Shown here piece after piece: positions 12,501 through 27,500 of a stretch of 64,000 nucleotides of DNA. Source of the DNA: Limnoperna fortunei. Taxonomy: Eukaryota; Mollusca; Bivalvia; Mytilida; Modiolidae. The position numbers and the translations under genes are program-made. The notes under the pieces were generated by a model that had not been told where the DNA came from, ran no database searches, and saw nothing but the letters and a program-made list of their open reading frames with translations. The first letter of the stretch is position 1. Every line of letters begins with the position of its first letter. Location of the stretch: the NCBI GenBank assembly GCA_944474755.1, contig OX104120.1, positions 18,215,992-18,279,991 of the forward strand, given 5' to 3'.

Positions 12501-15500
12501 GCGGTAGAGCGTATAATTGTAATCTCTTTTCAAAGAAACAAACTATATGTAATAACCTTGACATAACACCCAGTATATAATCTCCTAGTCCGTGCGGCAC
12601 TGGTCATTCTTTACAGACCAAAGTTTGTGCTCAACAGTCAAACAAACACCTTACTGGGTGGGAAAAAGAAAATCATGGTGGGGAGTAATTACTTCTTGAG
12701 CCTCAGGCTCTATTCTAAGAATGACCCTCATCCTTCACATCCTAAAGATATGCTTGGATGAGGGAACATTCTTATTCATATTCGCCTTTTCGGCTCTACG
12801 AAGTAATTACCTAGCTTATTCAAAGAGTTGACACAAACTTTATATGCAACAAGCAGCAATAAATCAAGATTAAAAACATGAACATCAACAAATTTTAATA
12901 ACAGTTCAAGATAACACAGCAGAAGCAAAGTCTATATCACTTTCTACAATATTTCTGTGATAAAATTTAAAAAATGTTTTGGCAGAGGACCAATTAGCAG
13001 TTGACATAATATGCTTAACAGAACAGCCAGAATTGAAGGCTGTAGATGCAGTAGCACCTCGAAAGGAATGTGCCTTGAAATAATCAATGTTAATACCGGC
13101 ACTACACAAAACTGTTTTAAGCCATCTTGCTAAAGTGCTTGTTGTAACACTATGAAAAGTGACAAATGAAATGAATAATTTTGATGTTTTTCTAACAGTT
13201 TTAGTACGTTTAATGTAAGCTATTAATGTTTTAACAACACATAACTCGGGTTTACTAAACTTCTTCAACACTACTGCTGGCTGACTAACTCCAGGTCTTG
13301 AAGTTTTGATTAAATCTTGTATTTGAAAAATGAAAACTTTTTCCTTGTCCAGAAAAGAAGCATACTGTAAATCCAAAGCTGACAGAGTTTGTGCCCTGGC
13401 AGCTGTTGTCAAAGCAACTAAAGCAGTCAACTTCAATGTCAAATCTTTCAGACATAAATCCTCTAATGGATATAAGGAACTCAAAAAATTTAATACTAAA
13501 TTAACATCCCACATATATGAATACCTCACTCTAGGAGGATTGTTATTAAAACAACCTTTTAACATCCTTGGAATTAAGGAAAACTGTGATATCTTCACAC
13601 CGAAAAACGGTAATGTTTGAGTCAACATAGACCTGTTGGAATTGATCACTGAATATGACAATTTCTGATGTTTAAGAAAATTAAAATATTCTATTATATT
13701 TTCCTCAGACGGACAAAAGGGATTAACTTTCCCTTGATGACACCAAAATATGAACTTCCGCCATGCAAGTTCATATTGCTTGAGTGTTGAAGGTCGCCAT
13801 GAGGCAATGATGACATCAACAGCTTCTTTTGAAAGTCCTCTATTAATAAGTCTTTTCCTGACACAAGACACGCGACTAAGTTCAGTCTGTTTCTTAAAGG
13901 ATGCAACTCCTTGGTGCTTGGAATTCTTAAAATATCCACGTCTTGGCAGTCTAACTGGCAAAGAAATTAATACCGAAATTAATAAAGAAAACCAATTCTG
14001 AGTTGGCCAAAATGGTACTATCAAAATACACTTTTCTACATCTTCTATCAAAATTTTATCAATTACTTTTCCTATTTGATTAAATGGAGGAAAAATGTAT
14101 GGCTTTAATCCAGCCCATGATATAGTAAATGCATCTGTAAAGGATGCTTGGGGGTCAAAAGACCAAGATGCAAAATTTGATAGTTGACAATTTAACCTTG
14201 TAGCAAATAAATCAATATCTGGATTAAAAAACTGATGACAAATTCTGTCAAAAATATCCTCCTTCAACTTCCACTCAGCTGAATTTGAAAAATTTCTAGA
14301 CATTTGGTCAGCAACAATATTTTCACTGCCTGGAATATACTGAGCAGTTAAAAAGATATCTCTCTCTGCGCACCAATTCCAAATTTTAGCAGACAATTCG
14401 TCTAACAATATGGAAGACATTCCACCCATGTTATTAATGTAAGTAACAGCCGATACATTATCAGACCTAATGCCAACATGTAAAAATGCTATCGATGAGA
14501 CAAATGATTGTAACGAAAAGAGAGTCATCAATGTAATATATACATCTTATGCCTAGTTTTCGAAAAAATGCATAGACAGGCTTAAAAATTTTTGTGAAAA
14601 CTCGAGGTGCTGAAGCTAACCCAAAACAAAGAACTTGAAATTCAAAAATCTTTCCATTCCAGGAAAAACGCAAATATTTCTTGTAATCATCATGAATACT
14701 CAAACTAAAATAGGCATCACAAAGATCTATGGATGTTAGATAATCGTTTTTCTGTATAAGATCCAGAGCAAAACAAATATTCTCTTGTTTAAAATGTTGA
14801 TATTTCACAAATTTATTTAATTGTTTTAAATTTATTACAGGTCTCAAAGATCCATCTTTTTTGGGTACCAAAAATATGTTTGAAATAAATTGACCTTGAA
14901 TCCAAGTAACTTGCTTAATTGCTCCTTTTAATAATAATTTATGCACTTCTTCTGATACTATTTCTGCCTTCTCTCTTGAAAATGATATTTCAGGCAAAAA
15001 ACCACTATAATTTGGAAAAATACTAAATTCTATTTTGTAACCAGATTTCACTGTATCTAATATCCATAGATCAGAGGTGATTCTTAACCACTGTTCATAG
15101 TTAAGTTTTCTCACCTTATCAATTGGTGAATCTATCGTTGGAAATGAGTAGGAAACTGTCCCCTCTGAGGTGCTTGCCCTCTTAGCAGTCCTCTTGGAAT
15201 TGTCTGTCCTCTCCCTCCACCCCTCATTGGAGTAGGGTAACGAAAGCCCTGCCTGAATGCAGGGCCTCTCGAGTTTAAAGCATCTCTGTTATTGAACCCT
15301 TAGTTTCCACCACGCATGCCAACATATTTAAACTTTGGATTACCAATAAAAATCTTGGTATAATCACCAAGCTCCTTCATCCTTTTCATACAATCTGTCC
15401 CAAAAAGGGATGAATCAAGAGGAGTGTCCTGATTACAGATAGGCTTAAATTTATCATTCAAAAAAGGCCTCAAAACACTACGTCTTTTCATAGAAAGACC

Positions 15501-18500
15501 AAACAAACCATTGACTAACAGACAAATTGAATCGGAAAGAAGACTCCTGGCTTTAGCAGGGTCCAAAGGATCTCTGCTTTTACAGCATTGGTCTGCTAAT
15601 TGTACAATTGGAATCAGACCAGCAACAATAGACTTTTGAATATCTTGTAACTGAATATCGGAAGTATGTGCCGGTTTGCACAAAGACTCCATATTTCCTT
15701 ATTTACTTTAGGAACACATAAATTGTCACAGTTTTCAGGCCTAAAATATTTCTCACTGATCAACTTAATGCTATCTTTGTTGGATTTTATTGTTACAGCA
15801 GCATTAACTGCTTTCGATAACCCAGAAGAAATCTTGGGACTGGTCTTTTCTACAGTTTGTAACTGAGGAATTTCCCAATCAAATAAATCTGATTCTATAC
15901 CCAACTCACTTGGAGTGGCCACAAAAGCATCCACAAACCCCCTAGCTGGATCAAAAGATGTATTACTATCATCTCGTGCACTATGAGTAACATCATAGGT
16001 TACAACTCCTGAGGGATCCAACTGATCATTAACATACGAGTCAATATCAAAGTCTTGAATGCTTTCATTTTCATCTAAATTTGGATTAAGAGGCAAAATT
16101 GGTTGAACATTTGTATTATCCCTCTCAATATGAGGTGATAAACGAGTTACAGTCTCACACCTTACACTGGTGTTAGTAGCTTTCTTACTTGGCTCAGTAC
16201 TTTTATCTCTGTTATCATTAAATGTAGCCACAAAATTCTGAAAAAGGCCTGTTAAAGAAGAAATAGATTGAGCCATGGAGGCAATACCCATCTGAGATTT
16301 CAATGATTCAATGTCAGCCTGAGAAAAACTATGGTTTTGTGGTCTGGCCATTTTAGCTGGCCTAACATTGCCATCAATATTTTTAACAGCTTTTCGTTTA
16401 ACAGTTTTATTACTTTTTGTTATTGCCGAACCTTTAATAATTCGACTTTGGCCACTTGCTTTCTCAATGGGCACAGCCGCAAATTGAGAAGACGTACTAG
16501 GCTTTGCACTAGCTCTAGTCTTTCTAGGTTCATCTTTTTTACACTCTTTATTATCAAATAATAAATCATTTAGATTATAGCCTGAATCATCACACAGGCT
16601 TAAATTTGAATCTACTTCATCGTCAATTTGTAAAATATCATGGTCATTTGCCATTGTAATTACGTAAAATGTGTACCTGTACAGGTAAACACGAGTAAAC
16701 AAAAAACTTCCGGTTATAACAACTAAAAACAGAATGTAGTGAAAAAATCGAGCATTTTAATAAATTTTAATATCTAATTTAATGAGTACAGAACCTGTCT
16801 ATATCTCACAATATTAACACAATATATACGTAAGCTTCGACAACGTCGTAAGCAAATAAATATTACTAAGGTCAATAATTAGCACATCTCGACAACATCA
16901 TAGATGTCCACAATTTTAGAATTCTAAAAGGTGTGCAATAGCTCCGAACAACGTTCTGAAACTATTCACAAAAAAATTAAAAGATTTCGATATCGAAGCG
17001 TACCTTGCCAATGTGTACACTTCGTCGCTCTAAAAGGAAGAATGACCAGAGCCGCACGGACTAGGAGATTATATACTGGGTGTTATGTCAAGGTTATTAC
17101 ATATAGTTTGTTTCTTTGAAAAGAGATTACAATTATACGCTCTACCGCTCATAGGGAAGGAAAGCTAGGAAAGCTAGGTAATTACTTCGTAGAGCCGAAA
17201 AGGCAAATATGAATAAGAATGGGATTGGTGCACTAACTGTAGCTTGACCTACTTTATACTCATATGTTTGCTAAAGCATACACTTATTTTGGGGAAAAAA
17301 AGCCAGTGTGATTACAAAAAAAAATAATTTACAATTCTCACAATGACCTTGTTTGAAATAGCTGAAATAATGATGACATGAACAATGCAAACACTGAAAA
17401 GCTTGCATTTTGTTTATCACAAAAATGTGCTATCTAATAATTAGATGATCAATTATCAGAACAACAGTTTTGTTTTTGTGTCGTGTCCAAATCAATTGTT
17501 ACTAGCTTTAAGACACATGTGTTAAAATGGAGAATCAAATTAATAGAATTACCAGAAAAACATTGTTTGGGCCTACTTTTCAAGTGAACAAGCATTCATT
17601 CCCCACCTTAAAACTACCAGTACTTTTTGGCTTAACTTACCACTGATGGAATGTCTGCTTGAAAGTCCTGCAAAATGGAAAAAGTGCATAAATTTTATTT
17701 ACTATATTACAGAAAAATGTGAAAATTGTATAAAACCTCATGTTTCTACAACATAAATTTAGAATGGCAGATGCATATTTGTTTATATTTCATGGGCTTC
17801 ATTTCACTTTCAAGCTCTGTGTTATTGTGGTATAAGAGGGTACTGGCATCCTCACAGGGTGATTACAGTAATTAGTCATTTATAATATTGATTACCATCG
17901 TTAACAACACTTAGGTTGTCTACTTTACAACACAAAAGATTTGCTAGACTCAAACATTATTTGACAAAGATTCCAAGTTATCCTGCAGAAGGTCAACATT
18001 TTAACCAGGTACTTTGGCTTCTGTCCCGCAACCCCCCCCCCTTTCCACCCTTTATAGTGGCGCTAAACTTAAGTGTGTGGACATTGATATATGAAACAGA
18101 TACAATATCATTTTTATAAGACTGACTGTGAGTTTTGCTCAAAGGACCCCAAAATCCACTTGCAAGGTCTTCTGAACAACATTCTTTAAATTATGGTGTG
18201 CTATGGTATGGCATAATTATACACAGAATTAGAACAGGCTTTTGACTGAAAAACAGATACAATCCCAACCCAACCAATAAATATTAATTAATAATAATTA
18301 GACACTTCGTCAGTTTCTTAATCTTTTAACCTTTGTTAGGTAGATCTTGCAAAATAATAGCACAACTGTTAGATATAATAGATATTTTATTCAGATTTCA
18401 ATGAAAAGACATTAAAATGAAATTTTGAAAATATTGTTTTTACATAACTGTGGACAATCCAAATAAATCTGTTAAATAAATGTTGCTCTGTTTGAATAAA

Positions 18501-21500
18501 TGAAATAAAGATTATTATTATTATTATTATTATTATGAACTTTATTTCTCATTAGCAACAAATTAAATAGTTACATAAGTTATAAAGCACATGTGAACAA
18601 TACAGACTAACCAGGAGGAAAGATCCTCTCATTTATAATTCTGATGAATTCATTGTTTTTCAAGTACAATATAATTACTGGAGCTCATTAATTGTTAAAA
18701 TTTATATATATTTGGATTAAAAGTACAATAATGCAGCAACAGTTTGTCTTTCTTTTTCAGAGGATTACTTGTTTAAATATACAGTAATAAATTTGAAGAC
18801 AAGTAAAGTAGGTAATGGAAGTCCAATGAATGAATTTTATAGCTGAATTGAGTGTAATAACTGAATTGACATATCTATAAATCAATAATTCATTATGCAA
18901 ATTTAGACTTACCAATGTGTCAATATCTAGGACAACTCCTTCGGCTGGCAGTTGAACATCATGTATATAAGGACTAGAGGTCTGAATTTTGACAAGTTCT
19001 GCTGTATTTGTCACCTTGATTGATACATAATAAGTGTGATGCCCATGTAAATACCATTCTAAATCTGTTAACTTGACTGCCGTACAGATTGGTGGATAGC
19101 TGCGATTACATGTACCTCCAAATTTTAACGATTTGTACTGTTGTACTTCTGTTCCATATGCAGTGTGACCTAGTTTTATAACAAATGTAAATCATTAAAG
19201 TGTAGTTTTTACAACCTGCACCCATTTCAAAAGTTGAAATAAGTTGTAAAATTAGCAAATAAGCAACATTCACAAGATGGTAAAAACTTATATGTACATA
19301 AGACTCATGAATTATGATGGCTTTTCCCATCTTTGGCCATGAGTTCAAGAAAACATTTTAACAAACAATAAACACATTATACGTACTAAAATTTACACCC
19401 TCTTGCCCCTGGTGGTTTGCTTGCATTGTTTATTATTCCATATTGTACCTTTGTAGTGTTCAAATCCAATTTAAAACAGTTCTACACGATAACACGTCCA
19501 TATTTTATAGCATGCCTTTGTTGCTGACAAATACCAAATCGTCCTTGACATTTCCTACGGGAATTTTACATAGGAAGTCAGCCATTTAAGTCTCTAAAGA
19601 GACCTAGGGTTGTTTTCAAAAACATCGTCTTCTTTCGTAGCGTTCAGTGGTAATCGGACAAACCAAGAGACTTTTCCGGCCTTAACTGCAGACAATATTA
19701 CAGAAGGATTTAGAAGGGACAACAATGGACTCGTCCAAACATACACTTCTGTTGTAATTTAGGTCAAACTTTACTATAGAAAATTCTCTATCAAAATAAA
19801 AAATCCTCTGCATTTCAAAATGCTAAATAACTGGAAAATAATTGTTGAATTCAATTTGCAACATTTTTGATCTACTAAAGTAGTGTTAGCTGGACCATAA
19901 ACGGTAAGCAGTTTCATTTGTCACACAAAAACAATCACCAAAAATATGTCAACATTTAGTATAGGGAAATGAGATGGATCAAAGGGCAAACACTTTTGTC
20001 TGTCACTGGAAAAGTATGGAACATTGGGTAGGGACAGACAACTGGAAAAGTATGGAATGGTGGGTAGAGACAGAAAATGAAGCCTTTTATAGCAGCTATA
20101 ATGTGCCTTCTTCCAAAACTCAGTAATTACAAATGAGTATGGACTGGCACCCTCCAAGCCCACATTACAAGCCAGTGTGGGAAACGACCGCTCGCCAACT
20201 TGCCCAATGCGAGTTGAGAAGATTGTTGGCGAGCTCAGATCAACTGCTACTCGTCAGTTTGGCGAGCTTAAATTATATGGCGAGTTCTAAGAAAATGTAA
20301 CAATCCAGGCTTACTTGATGATAAATGTACCATAACTGAGCGTTAACAATGTTATTCGTGATGTTTCTCTTTCGTTTTTATGAGTAATTAACTTCATTTT
20401 AATTATAAACAAAACAATTTTGACCCGGATAAACTTGTTTTAACTTCCGTTTTTTACACCGGTAGGGCTAAAAACTTTGCGGCGATCCCTATCTCGGATT
20501 ACCATAATCGTAATTTTATTTTTTATTTCTTGATCTAAAACAATTTATTTTACCGAAATATATAGATTTTCCACTAATCCTAGGTGAAATATGATGTTAG
20601 AAATTAAAATTATTACGGAATTAAAAGAAATGAAGTTAACAGACCAATTTCATTAATGGTTACAAGGTCTGAAATGCGGTACTTATTTTTGTATGGTCAG
20701 CAGGTAAGCGTTTTAACCCAACCAACCCCCCCCCCCCCCCACCCCCTTATTGAGAGGACAAAGGACCTTCTTATCTGCCAACACTGTAAATCTAAGCATA
20801 TCAATTTTAAAAAGGACCACTAACAACAAGTAGCATGTGATGTTATATTATGACAAAATTCCCCAATAAATGTAATGAAATGTTAACTAGATTTCATACC
20901 TACCTAAATTCATGGTCTCTTTAATGCATCAGTGAAGCAGGATATGCTTCAAGAACACCTGATATCACATTTTGTTAAGCATTTTTGTCTTTTGTATGTT
21001 TTAGTAATTGTTTCTAGCTGTTTTAATTGTTGTTTTGGTTATCCATGTCTAGTTGTGTTAGTTGTTGTTTTGGTTTGCTTGTCTAGTTGTTTTAATTGTT
21101 GTTTTGGTTAGCCATGTCTTGTGTTGTATTCATTGTTGTTTTGGTTAGCCGTGTCTAGTTGTGTTGTTGTTTTGGTTAGCCATGTCTAGTTGTGTTAGTT
21201 ATTGTTTTGGTTAGTTGTGTCTTGTGTTGTTATTTTGGTTAGCCATGTCTAGTTGTGTTAGATGTTGTTTTGGTTAGCCATGTCTAGTTGTGTTGTTGTT
21301 TTGGTTAGCCATGTCTAGTTGTGTTAGTTATTGTTTTGGTTAGTTGTGTCTTGTGTTGTTGTTTTGGTTAGCCATGTCTAGTTGTGTTAATTGTTATTTT
21401 GGTTAGCCATGTCTAGTTGTGTTAGATGTTGTTTTGGTTAGCCATGTCTAGTTGTGTTAGTTGTTATTTTGGTTAGCCATGTCTAGTTGTGTTCATCTAA

Positions 21501-24500
21501 TTTTCGGTTAGCCATGCCTAGTTGTGTTAGTTATTGTTTCAGTTAGCTGTGTCTAGTTGTGTTAGTTGTTGTTTTGGTTAGTCATGTCTTGTGTTCATCG
21601 TTTTTTTCTGTTAGCCGTGTCTAGTTGTGTTAGTTGTTATTTTGGTTAGCCATGTCTAGTTGTGTTAGTTGTTATTTTGGTAAGCCATGTCTAGTTGTGT
21701 TAGTTGTTGTTTTGGTTTGCTTGTCTAGTTGTTTTAATTGTTGTTTTGGTTAGCCATGTCTTGTGTTGTATTCATTGTAGTTTTGGTTAGCCGTGTCTAG
21801 TTGTGTCGTTGTTTTGGTTAGCCATGTCTAGTTGTGTTAGTTATTGTTTTTGTTAGTTGCGTCTTGTGTTGTTGTTTTGGTTAGCCATGTCTAGTTGTGT
21901 TAATTGTTATTTTGGTTAGCCATGTCTAGTTGTGTTAGATGTTGTTTCGGTTAGCCATGTCTAGTTGTGTTAGTTGTTATTTTGGTTAGCCATGTCTAGT
22001 TGTGTTCATCTAATTTTCGGTTAGCCATGCCTAGTTGTGTTAGTTATTGTTTCAGTTAGCTGGGTCTAGTTGTGATAGTTGTTGTTTTGGTTGGCCGTGT
22101 CTAGTTGTGTTAGTTGTTGTTTTGGTTAGCCATGTCATGTGCTAGTTGTTGTTTTGGTTAGCCATGTCTAGTTGTGTTCATCGTTTTTTTGGTTAGCCAT
22201 GTCTAGTTGTGTTAGTTGTTATTTAGGTTAGCCATGTCTAGTTGTGTAAGTTGTTGTTTTGGTTAGCCATGTCTAGTTGTGTTAGTTGTTATTTTGGTTA
22301 GCCATGTCTAGTTGTGTTCATCTAATTTTTGGTTAGCCATGTCTAGTTGTGTTAGTTGTTATTTTGGTTAGCCATGTCTAGTGTTCTGTTCATCGTTGTT
22401 TTTTTTTGGTTAGCTGTGCCTAGTTGTGTTAGTTGTTGTTTTGGTTAGCAATGTCTAGTTGTGTTAGTTGTTATTTTGGTTAGCCATGTCTAGTTGTGTT
22501 AGTTGTTATTTTGGTTAGCCATGTCTAGTGTTCTGTTCATCATTGTTTTTTTTTTTTGGTTAGCTGTGCCTAGTTGTGTTAGTTGTTGTTTTGGTTAGCC
22601 ATGTCTAGTTGTGTTAGTTGTTATTTTGGTTAGCCAAGTCTAGTTGTGTTAGCTGTTATTTTGGTTAGCCATGTCTAGGTGTGTTCATCATTTTTTTTTG
22701 TTAGCTGTGCCTAGTTGTGTTAGTTGTTGTTTTAGTTAGCTGTGTCTAGTTGTGTTAGTTGTTGTTTTGGTTAGCCATGTCTAGTTGTGTTAGTTGTTGT
22801 TTTGGTTAGCCATTTCTAGTTGTGTTAGCTGTAGAATTGGTTAGCCATGTCTAGTTGTTTTAGTTGTTGTTTTGATTAGCCATGTCTAGTTGTGTTAGTT
22901 GTTGCTTTATTTAGCCATGTCTAGTTGTGTTAGTTGTTGTTTTGGTTAGCCATGTCTTTGTCAAATTGACCTGGTACTTTTGGTTATGATGCCAAATTAC
23001 CACAATAATGCCTCAGCACTCACACCTTGTTAAAAATAATTAACAGTACTTGCAGCTTGTAAAAAACTGCACAGGAAAAAAAGCAAAAATATACTTACCA
23101 ATAGCAAACTGGTACTCAAGCTGGAATAGCTCCTCACTGTCAGAGAATGCTCCCTGTGGCCAGTTGGTTATTAAATAGCCTCCTGATAATGAAACTGTTA
23201 TGTCTCCACTGAAATCTGGAGGTGTTGTATCCATGAAACAAGGACCTAGAGTCTGAAGAATGCAAAATATGATTTTATTTTCAAGAGAATAAAATTTCTT
23301 TCTGTCACCTATCTTGTCTGATGTATAACAAGAATTGTACAAGCATTTTGTAGGTTCTTAACACATTGTATTCTAATCCGTCTTATAAAAGGCACAGCCT
23401 ACGACTTCAACATCAATAAGGCTATTACTATAACATCTCTTCTTAAATTATCATTCAAAATGCTCGACTGGTTTATGTTGTCCTTATCTATCTATTCCAG
23501 GCGCGACTTGGTAAAATGTAGTATACAATGGGAGCTTTATTAATATTGTTATAGCCTGGTATTACATCTTGCATGTTCTACCTGTTTCTGCAATAATAAA
23601 TTAGGCACAAAAATTACATTTTTTTCTTCATCATAAGAGAAATCGGTTTCACAAATCATGAGATTTGTATATTGCTTGATATCATCTCTCGTTAGTTAAT
23701 TTCAATAAATTTAAAAACTCGCCATAGGCTTGTTTATTACTTTCTTAAAATTAAAAAAACTCAACATAATATAAAGAGATGTATGATTTTCACTCATTCA
23801 ATACCAGGATTATCATAAAATTTCTTATGTAGTCCTTTTTTAAGAAGAAAAACATATAATGATTTAAAAGGGAAATTATTGAAGTTGAAACTTTAATACA
23901 AGTAAGCTATAAGGGATGAAGTAATACATGTAATTCCATTTTGCAGATAATTATATCTTAAACAAGTAATTTCATAAATATGTACAAAGGATCTAAACAG
24001 TCTCAACAAGTGCCAAAGTGCAACAAAATATGCCTGACAAAAATTTTGGTAAATGGTTGAAAAGTTTGACAGAGAGGTGTGTACATGCATTAAGTTGCAT
24101 GAATCCTTATAACCCTAAGGAATTTGATAACCAGCCAATTTAATACCAAAGATTTATGGAGTATTTGCAAAGGAGTCAATTATATCAAAGGAACTATAAT
24201 TCATTTGATAACCAGCTACATTGATAGTAAGTTACAGGGCCTTTAAATTGTGGGAGCCCTTATTAACATAAGGAAATTGATAACGAGCCAATTTAATACC
24301 TTAGACGCCAATGATTCCACATTCATCATCAACAAACTATTATTTCACTACGCTCGGTGGCCGAGTGGTCAAGGTAGTTCGTCTACTATTGATCACGTGG
24401 TCTGTCAGCACTGAGATTGCGGGTTTGATTCTCACTACAGGCAGGGTGTACTCGACTCCAATCTTAATTGACAAGGATTGCCAGTTTTCCTACCGCAGGT

Positions 24501-27500
24501 CGGGGGTTCTCTCCTGGTACTCGGGCTTCCTCCCCCAATTTGCCATTTTTGTAAAAATTAAAAGCTATAACTCTGAAGTGTGTAAGGTGATTTAGCAAGT
24601 TAATAAACTTGGTCGAGATATTATGCCCATAAACATTTTCACCAAGGTTCATGAAATTGGACAATTGTTTGAGTTAGAAAAAGGACATCACTGTGGATGC
24701 CGCCCACCATGGGTGTTCCTATAAAAATGGCAACCTTGATTTTTTTTTTTTTGAATGGTGTTTTTGCCTTGAAGGTTACACATGACAACACTGAGGATTT
24801 AAATATGGTTGTACATTAAATTTTAACAAAAAGACTACACAAATTGTTCTATTATAGCCTTCGTATAAATGCTTTACCGTTATTCCCTCAACATTAGATT
24901 TGCTAATAGTCTTTATTATAATGTAGAATCTTGTGGCATCTGGTACATTTCCATGAACGACTCTGTGATGAGCATGCTGTTTGGTGGATTCAAATGCCAT
25001 GATGTCTGGGGCTGCACTTCCTGGTGTTGAAGAAAATCCTACTTGGTAATCATAAACTTTGGCAGGTATGTCTATTGGTTTCCATGAGAGCTCCATCTGA
25101 AACAGATCAGACACTGTAAAATTGATATGCTCAATACCATGACAATTTCAAGGTTCAGGAAAGCTCTGCATAAGGTCAGACTAGAACAACTTTACATTTA
25201 ATGCAAAGCCAGAATCAGCTCAAATGAACAAAAAAATATTGTCTTTGATATTTGGTCTGAATAAAAAGGCAAAATGGAGAAACCGAAGTACCAAATTTAA
25301 TACTGAAATTTTTTAACAGAAACAAAAAGGATCCAATGTATTACAATTCAAAAGCAAGGATGCATAAGCCGAGTATGCATTAATAACAAGGTCAATTATT
25401 TGGAATTTTCTTTTTATTTGGCATTTAATGCAAATTTGATTCCAATGGCTTTAAATTTTTGAGGCAAATGTCATTTTCAATTCAACAATATTAGCCACAC
25501 CCTATCAATATATTTTCGGACGTTATAAAATGGGACCTAATCATATATTGAATTATTAAATCAAGCCTATTCATATATTTCATTACTGCACATCCCCATT
25601 AGCAAAATAGTCCATTCACTACCCAAATGATCGAGTGAAGTTAATGGAACACTTTGTTTGTAAAATCACAGCGGTTTACATAGGCTTAGCATGCTTAAGA
25701 TGAGAATTGAGGCATGGATATATTTAGATAATTTTCAACTACCCAATGATATATTTTTCAATGCAAAAAAGCTACCTATTTATATATTTTGGATAGGTAA
25801 AAAAGTGACCCATTCAGTCCAAACATCTGTATTACCCAATATATAACAAGTTCTCCCCCCCCCCTGTTTAAAGCTCAATAGGCCTGGATCGATCACATGA
25901 ACAGGTGTTCACCCCGGTTTGCATCACACTTTCAATAAATTATGACATCAATCAAACTGCACTTCTCACCTTTACAAATTGGCGCTGAGAAGCCAAATTT
26001 TTAAACGAAAGTATGTGCACATTTTTTGTTATCTACCATTTTTAATTTATTAAACCATTTTTTCTTAATATTAACACTTGCCAATATATAGTTAATGACA
26101 CAGAACTTTCTATTCCGAAAAATATGGCAATTAACTTGTCCTCAATATTTTTTTAATGAGGAAGTTAAAAACTAAACAACATATCTCTATATATTATAAT
26201 ACAAAAGTCCTTTTTTTTAAATAAAATAGAAATACCCTATCTAATTTAATCAAGTACTTTCATACCAGGGAAGACTTGAACAAGGTCAATCCAATGACAC
26301 TCGGTGCACTGCTAGAGTTACTACAAAACACAACCCCATTAACTTCATCAACAGTTCCATTGTCAAATGTCTTGAGAGGGTAGAGGTGGACATTATTTAA
26401 CACTGTAGCCTTGCTCCTGTAAGCAGAAAATAATAATATTTAAAAATACATTGATATATATTGCGTACTGTCAACTGGAGTAAACAGAATGTTATGCTCT
26501 CAGGAGCATGCAACACTTAGATACATCACTATTTGTGCATAATATTAAGTATTAAGACAATGTTATCTTAAAAAAATTCAACAGTAACTTTCAATCAACA
26601 GTCTCATAATGGATTATTTGTAATAGTTAGATTGATGGTCGAAAAATTTTATCCAATAACTCTTGGATGTATCAGTGTTCTCCCCCGGCCATTTTAGCGT
26701 CTCTGCAACAAGACATAATATAAATTGCCACAATGCTATCCATCGCTGCCGAAATGCTATAATTTTTAACATCGGTAACTCGTGCCATTGTTTAAAAACA
26801 ATTGACTGCTTATAACAACAAAGAAAATTAAACATTCCTTACAATTGTCTTTCATCACCTATAATTTAATATCAAAGCTAATAATGTAATTAAATAGTTG
26901 CTATATAATTGACCGTTATGATAACTCTTCAGGTTTGCTGATCCCAAGCTGACACTTATGACATTTACAAATCCATGGGATCAACACTTGATCCAAGCTA
27001 AAAAAAAAATGACTTCAGCAAGGAGCTTTGCAATTTAAAAAATTATACCATCAACATCAATGAATATATAGACTTTATTAACATCTTGTCATAGGCCGTG
27101 ATTTACTGCTACCAAAACACTGAAGATAAACAGTTACATTGTAATATTATGTTCTCCCATAATATTCCTGAGATAAATAAGAATCACAAATGACTGGAAT
27201 AGTTCATACACAAACACTACCATAATATATCAAATTGATTGCTTCCGATTGTGAAGTAGCCTGGAAAATGCAATTATAATAGCTGATGAATTTAACAAGA
27301 TTGATTGTGAACAAACTTTAAGTGCCACGAACTAAATTGAGAGCACAATCGACCGGCCATAGAATTGAACGGCTACTTTTGCACAGAGAAAAGGCTAAAG
27401 TTAGTGTGATGATTGTCTTTGTCATTTATGTAACATTTGTGCTTAATTGGAATTAAGTAAATTTGACATTGTTATTATCATGAATTAAAAATAAATAATG

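Larger units (their letters stand above)
12386..17221 (-). mobile_element. DIRS-like tyrosine-recombinase retrotransposon
   Basis: The element has a gag-like region, reverse transcriptase, RNase H and a tyrosine recombinase, all on the minus strand. These are bounded by inverted terminal repeats and an internal complementary region near the 3' end. DIRS elements integrate through a circular intermediate using a tyrosine recombinase and make no target-site duplication, and none is seen here. The coding part is broken (gag frameshift and stop, deletion between RT and RNase H), whereas the terminal structures and the recombinase frame are well kept. It lies in the intron between exons 20 and 21, in the same orientation as the host gene. 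Confidence 0.93.

Noticed and set aside
13330..13620. Plus-strand frame of 96 codons (also 13750-14001)
   Set aside because: It is antisense to the DIRS tyrosine recombinase frame, which carries the conserved residues.
21000..22957. CRISPR-like array
   Set aside because: Units are directly adjacent and vary in length without unique spacers, and the genome is eukaryotic. It is a minisatellite.
24351..24430. tRNA gene
   Set aside because: The head has pol III box-like words but no cloverleaf with proper stems, and it continues into a SINE body.
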